From Nothophaeocryptopus gaeumannii (Eukaryota > Ascomycota > Dothideomycetes > Mycosphaerellales > Mycosphaerellaceae), in assembly GCA_031771865.1 (NCBI GenBank), contig JASISA010000026.1, forward strand, positions 1,860,001 through 1,924,000: a DNA stretch of 64,000 bases, given 5' to 3'. The notes beneath the pieces were generated by a model, which saw nothing but the letters and a program-made list of their open reading frames with translations, was not told the DNA's origin and did not search any database. The position numbers and the translations under genes are program-made. Shown piece after piece: positions 11,842 through 22,489 of this stretch (positions are counted from its first letter, which is position 1; the number at the start of each line of letters is the position of its first letter).

Positions 11842-12312
11842 TGCCGTAGAGTCTGTAGGCTATGGCTGACTCGGGATTCAAATCCTGCCTTCTTTCCCAA
11901 TTGATTGCAGCAGAACGCTTTCGAAACAGAGCAAGATCTGTAATCGCAGGAAGTTTCACTTACCAAACTACTCTAGATCCCAACACAATCAGTCAGCAAG
12001 GCCACACAATTACTTCGACCGCTTTCCGATCATCCATGGCAGCTCACGGCCTGAAGGTGAACACTGGATCGCGAGTGTATCTGCCGATGCGTGGTTGTGC
12101 GGAGCCATTGGAGCATCCGGCGGGCTGCCGGCGGGGGCGGTCTGATGGTGTACAGCAGCCGGCCGTTGTGCACCAAAGCGAGACCGAGTTATTCGACCTC
12201 GCAAGCCATGCACCCCTCGCCCACCCCGGATGGCACGAGTAGACGGCAATGCGAGATCACCATTTGCTGATTGTCAGTCGATTCCCCGATCCTTCTCTCA
12301 GTCTTGACAAAC

Positions 12313-14494
12313 ATGAAGCATGCTCATGCCCTCGAGAATGGGGCGAACCATGTCAATGGAGACCACACCAACGGAGACAGTGCTACCAACGGGCACCATC
12401 TTCAAGACAGCTCGAAGCAGCCTCTCACCATCCTCATAGCCGGTGCAGGGATCGGAGGGCTGACGGCTGCCATTGCCTTGCGCCAACAAGGACACAACGT
12501 CAAGATACTGGAACAGTCACGGTTCGCTCAAGAACTTGGAGCAGCTGTCCACCTTGCTCCAAACTCAAACGGCGTGTTGCGACGACTAGGTGTCTACGCG
12601 GAGAGCTTTGGATCGAATTTGATGTGTCGTCTCACCGAGAACGATCATGCTGGGAATGTAATCAAGTCAATGGACCTTCGGGAAGCCAATAAGATGTGGC
12701 AGCATCCTTGGCACTTAGCCCATCGTGTCCATCTTCACGATATCTTGAAGACAGCAGCAATTTCCCAGAAGGGTCTTGGTACATCTTGCTCACTGTTCAC
12801 CGCCAGCCGTGTGAAGGGCGTCGACGAAACATCGGCTACATTGACACTCGAAAACGGCGAGACCATCCACGGCGATGCCATTGTCGGCGCAGACGGCGTC
12901 CACTCAATCACACGAACAAGAATTTCATTCGACGCAACGCCATTCGACTGCGGCAAAAGCGCCTTTCGCTTCTTAATCCCGAGAGAAACGATCAAAGCCG
13001 TTCCAGCAACCGCGCACCTCGTAGATGCCGAAGGCGAGCTCAAGATCTGGTACAAGTGCGATCGCCGGATCGTCATGTATCCGACCTCTAACAACCAGAT
13101 GATGAACTACGTTGCCATACATCCAGCAGTCGAATCAAATGCCAGCTCAGACTGGAACACAGAAGCCAGCTTGGAAACTATGCTGAAAGTCTACAGCGAC
13201 TTCGAACCTTCTGTCCTCGCCATGTTAGCCAAAGCAAACCCATCATCCCTCAAAGTCTGGTCTGCTGGATATGAATGAAATTCCGATCTGGTCGAAAGAT
13301 CGCCTTGCCTTGATTGGTGACGCCGCACATCCTTTCCTCCCGCATCAAGGTCAAGGCGCCGGGAGTGCTATCGAAGACGCAGCTACAATAGCAACCGTCC
13401 TCCCGCTTGGCACTAGACCCGACGAAGTAGCTGAACGACTTCGTCTCTACGACACCATCCGCCATGAACGAGCAACCAAAATCCAGACATTCTCGAGAAT
13501 TATCGGCAGTGATGATTTGCAGAAGAATAATCTGGATATGTTTCAATTCACGGCTTATAATTTTGGACATGATGAATTCGATCATTCTGCCCAGAAGCTC
13601 CGCGAGTATCAATGGGGCAAAGTTGAGAAGAAGTATTGGAGGATGCCGTTGGGATTTGGACCGATGCCCGGCCCGAGACAGGATCATTTTGGGATGGCGA
13701 GAAATGGAGAGCAATCGACATTTACGACTGCATCCATCCGCTTCAAAACTTCCCGCACAGCACTGCAGAATCTCTTCCCACCAAGCCGATCGGGCTATAA
13801 ATTCAAATCCCCCGGAACAGTCGCCTATGCATCCTTCTCGCAAACCACCCTGGATAACATGCAATGGCTCGGCGGTTCAGGCTACAACCATCTAGGCCTC
13901 TACATCCACGGTGTGTCCTACACCTCTCCCAAAACCGCGAAATCAGTGAGCGGAACATACATGCCCATCCTATTCGAATCGCTCGCTGACCCGATCGTCT
14001 CTGGGAGGGAGGAGTTAGGCATGCCCAAAGTCTACTCCGCAATCGACGTCCATCGACGAGAGAAGAGTTATCTTATCCGGACGAGTTGGCAAGGTGCTCA
14101 ATGGGGTGTGTTCAACTTTCGAAACTTGGCACCTATCGATCCAGTCACCGCATCAGGCTCTGTATCGGGGGAGAAAGACGACGGAATCATCGTCCATCGA
14201 TACATCCCGCGCCCTAGTGGTAAGGCTCACAAGGGGGAGGCCGAGGCTGATTATGCCTGTTTCGATGCGTTCGCGGAGGCTGTGCCCAAGCCAGCGGCAG
14301 AGAGGGTCTGGGAGTGTAAAGGCGAGGATTCGAAGTTCGAGATTGATGGGTTGGGATGGGATGAGTTGCCTAGTCTGCATCATGTTATAAGCAGGTTGGC
14401 CGAGCTGCCGGTTTATGAGGTTATGGGTGGGAAGGTTGTGGAAGGGAAGGGGGTTCCTGATGTTAGTGGGGCGAGGGCTGTGGACGATGTTTGA
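12313..14494 (+). CDS. FAD monooxygenase fused to acetoacetate-decarboxylase-like domain; frameshifted
   Basis: The N-terminal part is a salicylate-hydroxylase-like flavin monooxygenase. It has a dinucleotide-binding GAGIGG motif at about residues 41-46, the DG motif (IVGADGVHS), and the GD motif (LIGDAAHPFLPHQGQGAG) at about 13310-13365. The last 230 residues (from about 13795) resemble acetoacetate decarboxylases, with a GREELGMPK segment whose Lys (14027-14029) is a candidate Schiff-base residue. ATG 12313 is chosen because no ATG lies upstream in frame. The frame is broken at about 13260: after a Trp codon an odd T displaces the Leu-Leu-Asp-Met sequence by one base, ending the first frame at 13278. 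Protein similarity is continuous across the break, so this is a 1-nt gain or 2-nt loss, not an intron. Intact, it would encode about 727 residues. Confidence 0.8.
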
Positions 14495-14936
14495 AGGATG
14501 AAATAGTTGGGTACGTACCAAGGCTATTCGGTATTGCTGATACTTCTGGTGGCGAGGTTGTTTGCGGGTACTTTACATGAACAGCTCATGGCATGTATGA
14601 TTTGCTAGTAGATCACGGTGTCCTGTTAGCTCTATACGTGCTGTTGTGCTGCTTGTTAGCAGTTGAGCTTTCTCCGACTGACAGATTTTCGAAAGCTGAA
14701 ATCGTTTCTACTCGAGCACCATGGCCGCGTCACGACGCGAGAACATCAGCCCGACCTACAAATTGCAAGCATAAATGAAAGAACAAGAGAGGACTGATGC
14801 GAATTACTGCATTGTTGCGTGACAAACTCAACAACACAGCGGCTTTGCAGGCGACTATCATTGGCATTCCTTGCTGGTGTGTTCTCAAGGAGTGTGAGAG
14901 GCACATTGTATTGCCGAAGGGAAACAGCTGGCCACT

Positions 14937-15410
14937 TCAGCGTGCTTCGCATACCTTATACGTGATCTTGTTATTACTGAGCGTGTCATAGATTGTACTC
15001 CGAGGAATCCAAATACCGACAATCAACTCTTGCAGTTCATCTGCCCACGTCGTACTCTTCCTCGCGTAGACATCTACGATGAAATCGAAGACGTGCGGTG
15101 TGATTTTCCTAGGCCTACCACCCTTCTTCTTTGGCATGAGGTGGAAGCCTTCTCCGAGCTGCTTATACCTCGCTAACCTCCTCTTGATCGCAGAATAAGA
15201 GCCGCGTCCGTCCCCTCGAACCACGAGCTATATATCTCTAGGCGTACCACCATTAAGAAGCATTTGATCGATTATCGCGTAGTCATCGGGCGTGAAGGGA
15301 GCTATGGGAGGGAGGGCGGTGCTGGGCGGCGTGCGCGACAGCGGTGGGCTCGGTGGAGGGCGGAAAAACGCGTGAATAGGTAACAACACCTTAGATTGCG
15401 ATACTAACGG
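14937..15410 (-). pseudogene. Tc1/mariner-like transposase N-terminal fragment
   Basis: On the minus strand a helix-turn-helix region is readable from about 15410. It holds a Pro-rich leader, then FTPDDYAIIDQMLLNGGTPRD, an in-frame TAG, and continues with a basic MPKKKGGRPRKITPHVFDFIVD segment ending at 14937. This resembles the DNA-binding half of a Tc1/mariner-superfamily transposase. The catalytic DDE half is missing. The single stop could be a C-to-T change (CAG to TAG). Base composition is otherwise ordinary, unlike the RIP block at 52-60 kb. Confidence 0.6.
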
Positions 15411-15612
15411 CTATACCATCAACATAGCACGTTCTATATGCAGTCGGGACGCGATATGCTGAAATAGGCTCCCTACTACCAAAAAAGCCGCCTCTCGGCA
15501 TTACCGGTCCCGCAGTTCAGGGCTTTTCGGACTTAGAATAATTTGATGGCTGGGCGACGCCCAATGGGTTTTCATGACGTAACAGCAGTTTGTACGCTGT
15601 CTTTCAACACAA

Positions 15613-17089
15613 ATGTCGCTCATCCCTCGCCATATTCAAAGGATGTCCTTCCGGTTTCTTCGTTCCTTTCTTGCGAACGACAGCACATACACGCGTTGTC
15701 GATCGGTTTCTTCAGGTCGTTGGCTCGGGAACCTGTTCTGTCGATCGGACTCGCCCCCAAGACAGGTCGCTGCAGATGGCTTCAAGCTCTTCGACGTCGC
15801 TGAAAAGCTAGAAGAGGAGAATTGGGAGTGGTACAGCGCGGATGCGTACTACCCAGTCCAAATAGGCGAGACCTTTCGATCACGCTACCAAGTTCTTGGA
15901 AAGCTGGGTTATGGAGCGCATTCCACCGCATGGCTTGGACGTGACCTTCAGTATGTTTCTGCTTACTGTCCATACCCTTACCGCCAGTAGATACTGAAAT
16001 TATATGCACATTGCACACCAATACATCACACTGAAGGTCTGCGAACGAGATAGCCAGTCTGCAAAACGAGAGGTTGCCGCATACAAGCACCTCAATTCAC
16101 TCATTACTCAACATCCAGGATCGCTGCTCATTCGTCAGCTACTTGACAGCTTCGCAATCACAGTACCTACCGGTGAACACCTATGCCTAGTTCATGAGCC
16201 ATTTGGAATGAGCGTAGAGACTCTTACGGGGCTGATGCCTGGGGAACACTTGTCCGAAGATGTTCTGAAATCAGTATTGAAACACTTGCTGTTGGCTCTC
16301 GATTTCTTACATAGCGAAGGCAAGACCATACACACAGGTGAAAGGAGTTCATTTTGCTTTGTATGTCGATTCTCCTCTAACCTTTATCGCAGACCTGCAA
16401 GCAGCGAATCTTCATTTTCGAGTCGAAGATGACAGCATCTTCCGAAAATACGAGAAAAACGAGCTGAAAGATCCGAGTCCTCGAAAAATCGATGGAAATA
16501 GAACCATTTACGAATCAAGAGGCCTCATCCTTCCCTCAAAGACTGGCCCTCCCATCCTATGCGATTTTGGCGAAGCCCGCTTTGGCAAGGCATCCTACAC
16601 GGACGATATACAGCCTTATCTCTTCCGCGCACCAGAGGTTATATTGGACATGCCGTGGTCATACGAAGTGGACATCTGGAATATCGGAGGAATGGTATGA
16701 TACTAGCGAAGTATGCGTTAGGTGTCCAGGCTAATGATTCTCCACTGCAGATCTGGGGCCTTTTGGAGGGCCAGCATCTCTTCAGCGCCCAGGGTCCGAC
16801 CGGCGATCAGTTGAGCAAATTTCATCTTGCAGAGATGTATGCGATTCTTGGGCGACCACCGTTGGACTTCCTGCAACGATCCGAGACATCATGGGAGTAC
16901 TTCGAAAAAGACGGCATATGGAAGAACTTAGCACCGATTTCGGCCACATCATTGGAAGCGTCGGAGACACGTCTGAGTGGGGCTAGTAAGACACGTTTCT
17001 TAAACTTCGTCCGCCACATGCTACAGTGGAAACCTGAGGTGAGGTATTCAGCAAAGCAGCTTCTTGATGATCCTTGGCTCAAAGAGTGA
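15613..17089 (+). CDS. SRPK-type serine/threonine protein kinase, possible splice defect
   Basis: Exons: 15613 to about 15957, about 16018-16337, 16393-16694 and 16751-17089. The last two introns (16338-16392 and 16695-16750) are clean GT-AG. Kinase motifs in order: GKLGYGAHSTAWL (glycine loop), ITLKVC (ATP-binding Lys), HTDLQAANL (catalytic loop, HTD in place of HRD as in SRPKs), CDFGEA, RAPEVIL and DIWNIG. The N-terminal EENWEWYSADAYYPVQIGE segment is typical of fungal SRPK-like kinases. SRPKs phosphorylate Ser-Arg splicing factors, but this expanded fungal subfamily is mostly uncharacterised. Intron 1 has a good donor (GTATGT), but no AG lies between the in-frame TGA at 15995 and the VAIK-equivalent codons. 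The gene may therefore be defective or use an unusual acceptor. Confidence 0.72.
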
Positions 17090-17526
17090 CGAGGATGCAC
17101 CAGAGGGTAGCCTGCAATGATCGGCGGATGTGTTGTGAGGGCGGCTGGTTTGGTCGGACACCATATGCTTCTTTTGTTGACTATCTGAGGTGGGAGCAGC
17201 CTCTATATACGTGCTTCTCGTCCGTTCTGATGTATTACATCTCGGCCGTGTCACAAATGAGTGTCTGTATGCACCATGCAATCCGTACCCTATGAGGAAG
17301 TCGCCATCCGCCTCACGATTTGGCACAGGGGTAGGAAGGACTCCAGTGCTCGGGTCTGATGCTGTCAACCCATAAGTCTTGCTGCGAACTCCGCGAGTCG
17401 GCCAAATGCGACGCCGGGTGTCGAGAAGAGAGACGTTCGTTTCCCAGAAGAAGGTCGGGAAGAGCTGTCATGTTCTTCGTCCGGAAACGCTAGAATACCA
17501 AAGTTGGCCAATTCGTTCACCGACAA

Positions 17527-17550
17527 ACACACACACACACACACACACAC
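17527..17550. repeat. (AC)12 microsatellite
   Basis: Twelve perfect AC dinucleotides between the kinase and transcription-factor genes. The surrounding 17090-18388 region holds no supported gene. Confidence 0.95.
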
Positions 17551-17642
17551 GTCCCGCAGAGGAAGACGGCGACTTGGGTTGTGGTTTGATAGATGTTGCG
17601 TATCAAGAGAACGGAGGTGTCCGATGCTGCTCTAGAACTAAT

Positions 17643-17765
17643 CATGACCGGGTCGTTTCATCCACAGGTAGAACTAGCTCATCACGCGCTAGAACTAGAG
17701 AATGGTGAGTCTTGGCAGGCTGCTAGTTCTATCACTGTGGATGCGATGCATGTCATTTCCTACTT
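17643..17765. repeat. Imperfect inverted repeat with TAGAACTAG motifs
   Basis: A segment reading ATGAC...CATCCACAGGTAGAACTAGC (17643-17681) recurs inverted, with small differences, at about 17729-17765. Extra copies of CTAGAACTA lie at about 17632 and 17690. The arrangement could form a hairpin or be a small relic transposon end. I see no coding sequence in it. Confidence 0.4.
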
Positions 17766-18388
17766 TGTCGTGTCTGGAAGACGACACCCGATTGACCCAG
17801 ACTGCCGAAGTGTACGCCATCCTCCAGCTGGTGCACGCGGGCGTGAAGTGTAACTGAAGACGGGTGCGGAAATGTTGTCGCCAAGAAGAGAGTCGTCGTG
17901 TGTATCGAAAACGGCTTGGGGAAGCGCAGTAGCCGAGATTAGTCCATATTTCGGCAGCAGGGAGCAGGGAGTGGCCGTCTCCAAGGGGTGGTGGGTGGAC
18001 TTTGTGCCGGGCCAGCATCTGAAGCGTTGTTGGCGTTCTGCCGACCGAGTGGAAGTCTCCGCACACGCCGCACCGCACCGCACCGGCCTGTCGACGACGG
18101 GCTCTGCACGCAGAAACAGATGAAATCTCTGGGCATTCAATGCACGTCGTTTCGAGGACGTCACGGGGCTGCTGACTGATGGTTGGAGCTGTGGTGGACA
18201 TAAGCATCTCGTGTCCTCTCCACCTCACCCGTTCACCTCCCCCCACAGACCGCTCGGATAGCTGGGCATCTGCGCGCGGAACCCCAAGGCACCCGCACCC
18301 GCCGAGTCGACCACCTCACCGTGCGTGGCAGGAAAGGAAAGGATCATTCCCGGGCAGCGGCGGCGACACTCCCGCACGTGATCTGGCA

Positions 18389-21300
18389 ATGTCGAACAGC
18401 GTCAACGCCGCTCCGACATCACCAGAAGTCCAGACTTCAAATCAGGCGCAGATTCACGGCGGGAACCCGTTCGTCTGTAACATCTGTCGGAAGACATATG
18501 GCCGCATCGACCACCTAGCCAGACACTTCCGGAGCCGTAAGCCGAACATCCCGAATCATCTCCCGTGTTTGCGAAGGTCAAGACTGATTCTGAATGTATG
18601 CATGCAGACACGAACGAGAAGCCCTTTAAATGCGTGGAATGCGGCAAAACATTTGCAAGAGCGTATGTACTCGCCCTTATCTCGTATCCTTGTTCACTCC
18701 TAGGGACCCACTACCGCATCGGGCGAGACCGTTGTTCAGAGCGAGACGAGATTTCATGTCGACATTCGTCGTACGTCCCGTCGCGGCCTGCTCGGACATA
18801 AGAATCTTCATCTCTGACGCAGTGTAGCGCGGTCAGCTATGGTGCACGACAGTGGCTTCGTCAATGAACCACCAAGCCATGTTGCCAAGACATATCGACT
18901 ACGGCTGATTTCTCTGATGTAGTGACCTGCTCAAGCGCCATGCTACTCTACACACATCGACAGAACAATCTGGCAAGAAGCGGGAGATCAGAGCCTCGCA
19001 AGCTTGCGCGGCCTGTGCTACAATCAAGGTCAAGTGTTCACAAGAGGTATGAGTGCTTCAGAAATTCAAGAATGTCACAATCAATGCTTACCTGTTTCAG
19101 AAACCCTGCCAAAGATGCCGCAGCAAAGGCCTAGAGTGTCGAGTGGAATCGATACCAAGCTCCTCGAGTCGGTCTGACGAGCAGGTATCCCCAGTGAGCC
19201 AATGGCCAACACCGCCCTCCCAGCCAAACCCAACGTCAGACATCCGATCTGTACCTTTCCACCAAGTCGCTCCGCTACCCAATCCTCAACATGTCGCTCC
19301 GATTATGCAGGCCCCTATGCCTCCCCGTCCGAATAATGGATTGCCGGTCTCTGATGACCCTTCGCTCACCAACTTTTTAAGCTCTGTCTTCCACCCAGCC
19401 CAACCTATGAGCCATGTACCGCAAGCGCCGAGCAACCTTGCGTGGGATCAGAACCAGAATCCACGAGATCTTATGGACTTCAGCCAAGACTTGAGCATGG
19501 ACTTCAACGAGTTGGATACGGTTCTCCAAGGTGACTGGGGTGGCTGGCTCGACCCGGCCTTGGCCGCTTCGACATCTTCCGATGCGCCTGCTGCCAAACC
19601 TCAGCAATACACAGACGTCAGTACGCCTTCAATCGATGACAGCATCAACTTGGGTACTGCAGCCTACAATCGATCTGCTTGGCGATGGGTACCGAACCAT
19701 GAGAAGGGCAACCAGGACCACACCCTAGCCTCCGTACTGGTGGACAGCCATGGACCCGAGAAACTCGCAAGACCTAGACCTATCATACTCACACAGCCGA
19801 TGGATCTGGCTGAACGGGATCGGATCGTTGCCTTGCTGCTTGCGGGATGCGATAAGCAGAATTATCAGAAGATTGTGGCACTCTTCCCGTCGGCACGTGT
19901 ATTGGACGTATTCTTGAATGACTATCTCTTGACCATGGAGCACAGTATAGACAACTGGATACACATACCGACTTTCAAGCCAAGTGAGACCACCCCGGAG
20001 CTTTTGACTCTTATGATCGCGGCCGGTGCGATTCTGAGCAAGTCAAGCCATGCGCAAAAGTTCGGATATGCGCTGCAAGACAAGGCCAGACTGGCGAATT
20101 CGGACATGTTCGAGCGCGACAACAGCAACACTCGGTATCATCCTGCCTTGCAAGCGTACGCAACTTCTCTCAGTATCAGCATATGGAGTGGGAACAAGCG
20201 CACCATGGAGCTTGCTGAGAGTGCCGCATTCCCTCTGATCACCATGATTCGAAGAGCGGGAAAGTTCAGAAGGCCTCGCACAGACATCGAGTACCCTCAT
20301 GCCACCGACTCACCGGATGTTCTGGAGCAGAAGTGGCGGACTTGGGTTGAAGCAGAATCATGGAAACGACTGGCATACCATGTGTTTCTACACAGCGTCC
20401 AAGTGTCTGTCGCGTTCCAGACCCCACCACTCGTGTCTTACGCAGAAGTCACATTAGACCTGCCTGCACCTGTAGCGCTCTGGCGGGCAAACACGGCAGA
20501 AGAATGGCGTGATCAGTGTTTCGACCATCGAATGCCGGGCGCTCGCATCCCCAACTTCGTCTCAAGTATGGCCGACGCTCAGACAATGGGATACGTTCGG
20601 CATCAAATTGACCTTGAGCTGACGCTCTATTTGGTCTTGATGAGCCACTGGTGCTTGGCCTGGGAATTCACACAGCTGAGTTCCGCAAACAAGGCACAGG
20701 CATCTACAGATCTTCAGTGGGCCGGCACTGTGCTAGCATCTTCGAAGTGTCAAGAGCTGAGAAGACTCATGGATTCGTTCTACGTCGCCATTGAGGACTG
20801 GGGTGTGTTTGTCCCCAAAGAAGTCCATATGGTATCGCAGCTCTTGCGTATGAACCTATGTGTCGCATTTGAGGACCTTCAGCTTCTTGCTGGTAAGGAA
20901 GGGGAGGAGGAAGCGCGGCGAGTCTATCCGTCATTGAAACGCTGGTATCAATCGCCGGAGTGCCGTCAAGCGATGTGAGTACAAGCAAGCGATCGATCCC
21001 AGAGCATGTACTGATCTTGTTGCCTTTAGGTGGCACGCAGGACAAGTCCTTCGAGCAGCGCGGCGGCCTCCCGGCAGAAGTCCGAACGCATCTCCCGTGG
21101 CGACACCTGATACTCCATGGCTACGGGACTTCAACGCCGTCGTACTTTACCATGCGGGCCTTGCCTTTTGGGTGTATGGATTGCTCTCGAAAGCTATCTC
21201 TGCCGATCAACAGCGTGTAGACCAAGCAGCGTCAGCCCAGGAACTCGAAGCGAGGCGGCATACTGACTACACACCGGCCATCGACTACGAAGGCGAACCA

Positions 21301-21693
21301 ATACACCTTGACGGCAACGATGAAGAGCTAACCGCTATCCAACGACATCGCTTCATCGGTCTCAACAAGGGTCGAGCAGTCATATCTGCGCACTCGTCCT
21401 TCCCTCGAGAGCCAACAACTCATGTCAGCCCAAGCAATGCCAGCCCTCGTATGACCGCCATGGATCGCAAGTCAGGGATAGAAGCTGCACTCGCGCGACG
21501 AGAGACAACGCCGCTGGACGATCCACGTCGAGTGATGGAAGTCATCATTAAGGCGTTGACTCCTGCGAGCAACCCGCCACAGTCGAGCAGAAACACGAAC
21601 CAGGCGTATTCTGCTGGACCTCAACGGCCAGCTATGGTCGAGAACCTCATTCAACTCATGCGAGACCTCGGAGAAGCATCTTCTGCGGTGTAG
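18389..21693 (+). CDS. C2H2-Zn(II)2Cys6 hybrid transcription factor
   Basis: Five exons: 18389-18536, 18608-18662, 18923-19046, 19101-20974 and 21030-21693, all GT-AG and phase-consistent, giving 954 residues. Two tandem C2H2 fingers span about residues 30-80; the linker between them is the classic HTNEKPFKC, assembled only after intron 1 is removed. A Zn(II)2Cys6 cluster (CAAC, KVKC, KPCQRC, LEC spacing) follows at about residues 97-123, split by intron 3. A long middle region carries the fungal-specific transcription factor (Fungal_trans) homology at about 300-650. A nuclear DNA-binding regulator is secure; targets are unknown. Intron 2 is unusually long at 260 bp. The start ATG is the first in frame with the first finger. 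Confidence 0.9.
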
Positions 21694-22489
21694 AAGCAGC
21701 CCGGTTGAAATGTCGACCGCTTTCGTACTTCACTCAGTTTACGCCACGATACCATGTATAGATAGAAATGGAATGAAGCGATGCGCGACTTTTGACGCCG
21801 AAAGGTTTCACAACATGATGCTACTGTCGTTCGCTAAACCTGCTTTCCAGGCTCTGCCGGTCTATTTATTCACCAGTCTCTCGGTCGAGATGCCATCGGA
21901 CGACTTTCTTGATGACAGGCTACTTTAGACTCGTATGCCTGATGCATTTTCCGAACACGAATGGCGGAATCCAATATAGCAGGTGACACCGCCGCTGTAA
22001 TACCTGCCATGGCACTGAAAGCATTCTGATACCCCCGATTCGGCTATATCTGGATGGGTTGGTAGAAAACGAATAGCAGGAAGCCGAATGCCGCTAATAC
22101 CCAAATCAGCAAATATCACCTCGGGCCAGATCGTGACGGAAGAACACCTTCCAGACGACATTCGACCGCGACTGCATGAAGCTGAAGGTTTCAGAGCTGT
22201 GGTTCGAACCCCACGCGATCGAGGTACTTCGCTTAACGAATGTTGCATGATCGGTTCAGAGTGGTCGTTCCGATGGAGTGGTCCCGTACGAGGCATTGGA
22301 AAAAAAGAAGAACCAAGTTTGTCAGATTGCAAGATTCTACAGAGTAAAAGGACAAGGTCATCGCCAAAGATAGAACTACAGATCTGACAAGGCCAAGCCA
22401 CTGAAGTCTGAAAAAGGCAAACCATCGATATGGGTTTCTATTGGCTTCGACTCTGAACTGCCTATTGTCTGGCGAACGGATGACCGAGA
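21694..22489. other. Coding-like debris, unassigned
   Basis: No intact gene. On the minus strand at about 21930-22110 a hydrophobic stretch (WVLAAFGFLLFVFYQP) is followed by a TAG and then an amphipathic segment. A neighbouring frame (about 22130-22240) also reads protein-like. This may be the remnant of a membrane protein, but I cannot name a family. Confidence 0.25.

Noticed and set aside
11855..11890. Another T-arm-like sequence, GGATTCAAATCC
   Set aside because: The T-arm pairs well, but the 72-base gene it implies would overlap the cupin start and has no matching acceptor stem.
12271..12312. Upstream extension of the monooxygenase
   Set aside because: The codon at 12271 is TTG; the first ATG in this frame is 12313.
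13200..13300. An intron explaining the monooxygenase frame change
   Set aside because: No GT-AG pair fits, and conserved sequence is continuous on both sides of the break.
22185..22225. tRNA T-arm-like sequence GGTTCGAACC
   Set aside because: Only a 4-bp stem is possible, no D-arm, anticodon arm or pairing acceptor stem is found around it, and it sits in coding-like debris.
21925..22425. 166-codon minus-strand ORF
   Set aside because: Its own frame is not protein-like; other frames carry short hydrophobic remnants, so it is listed only as debris.
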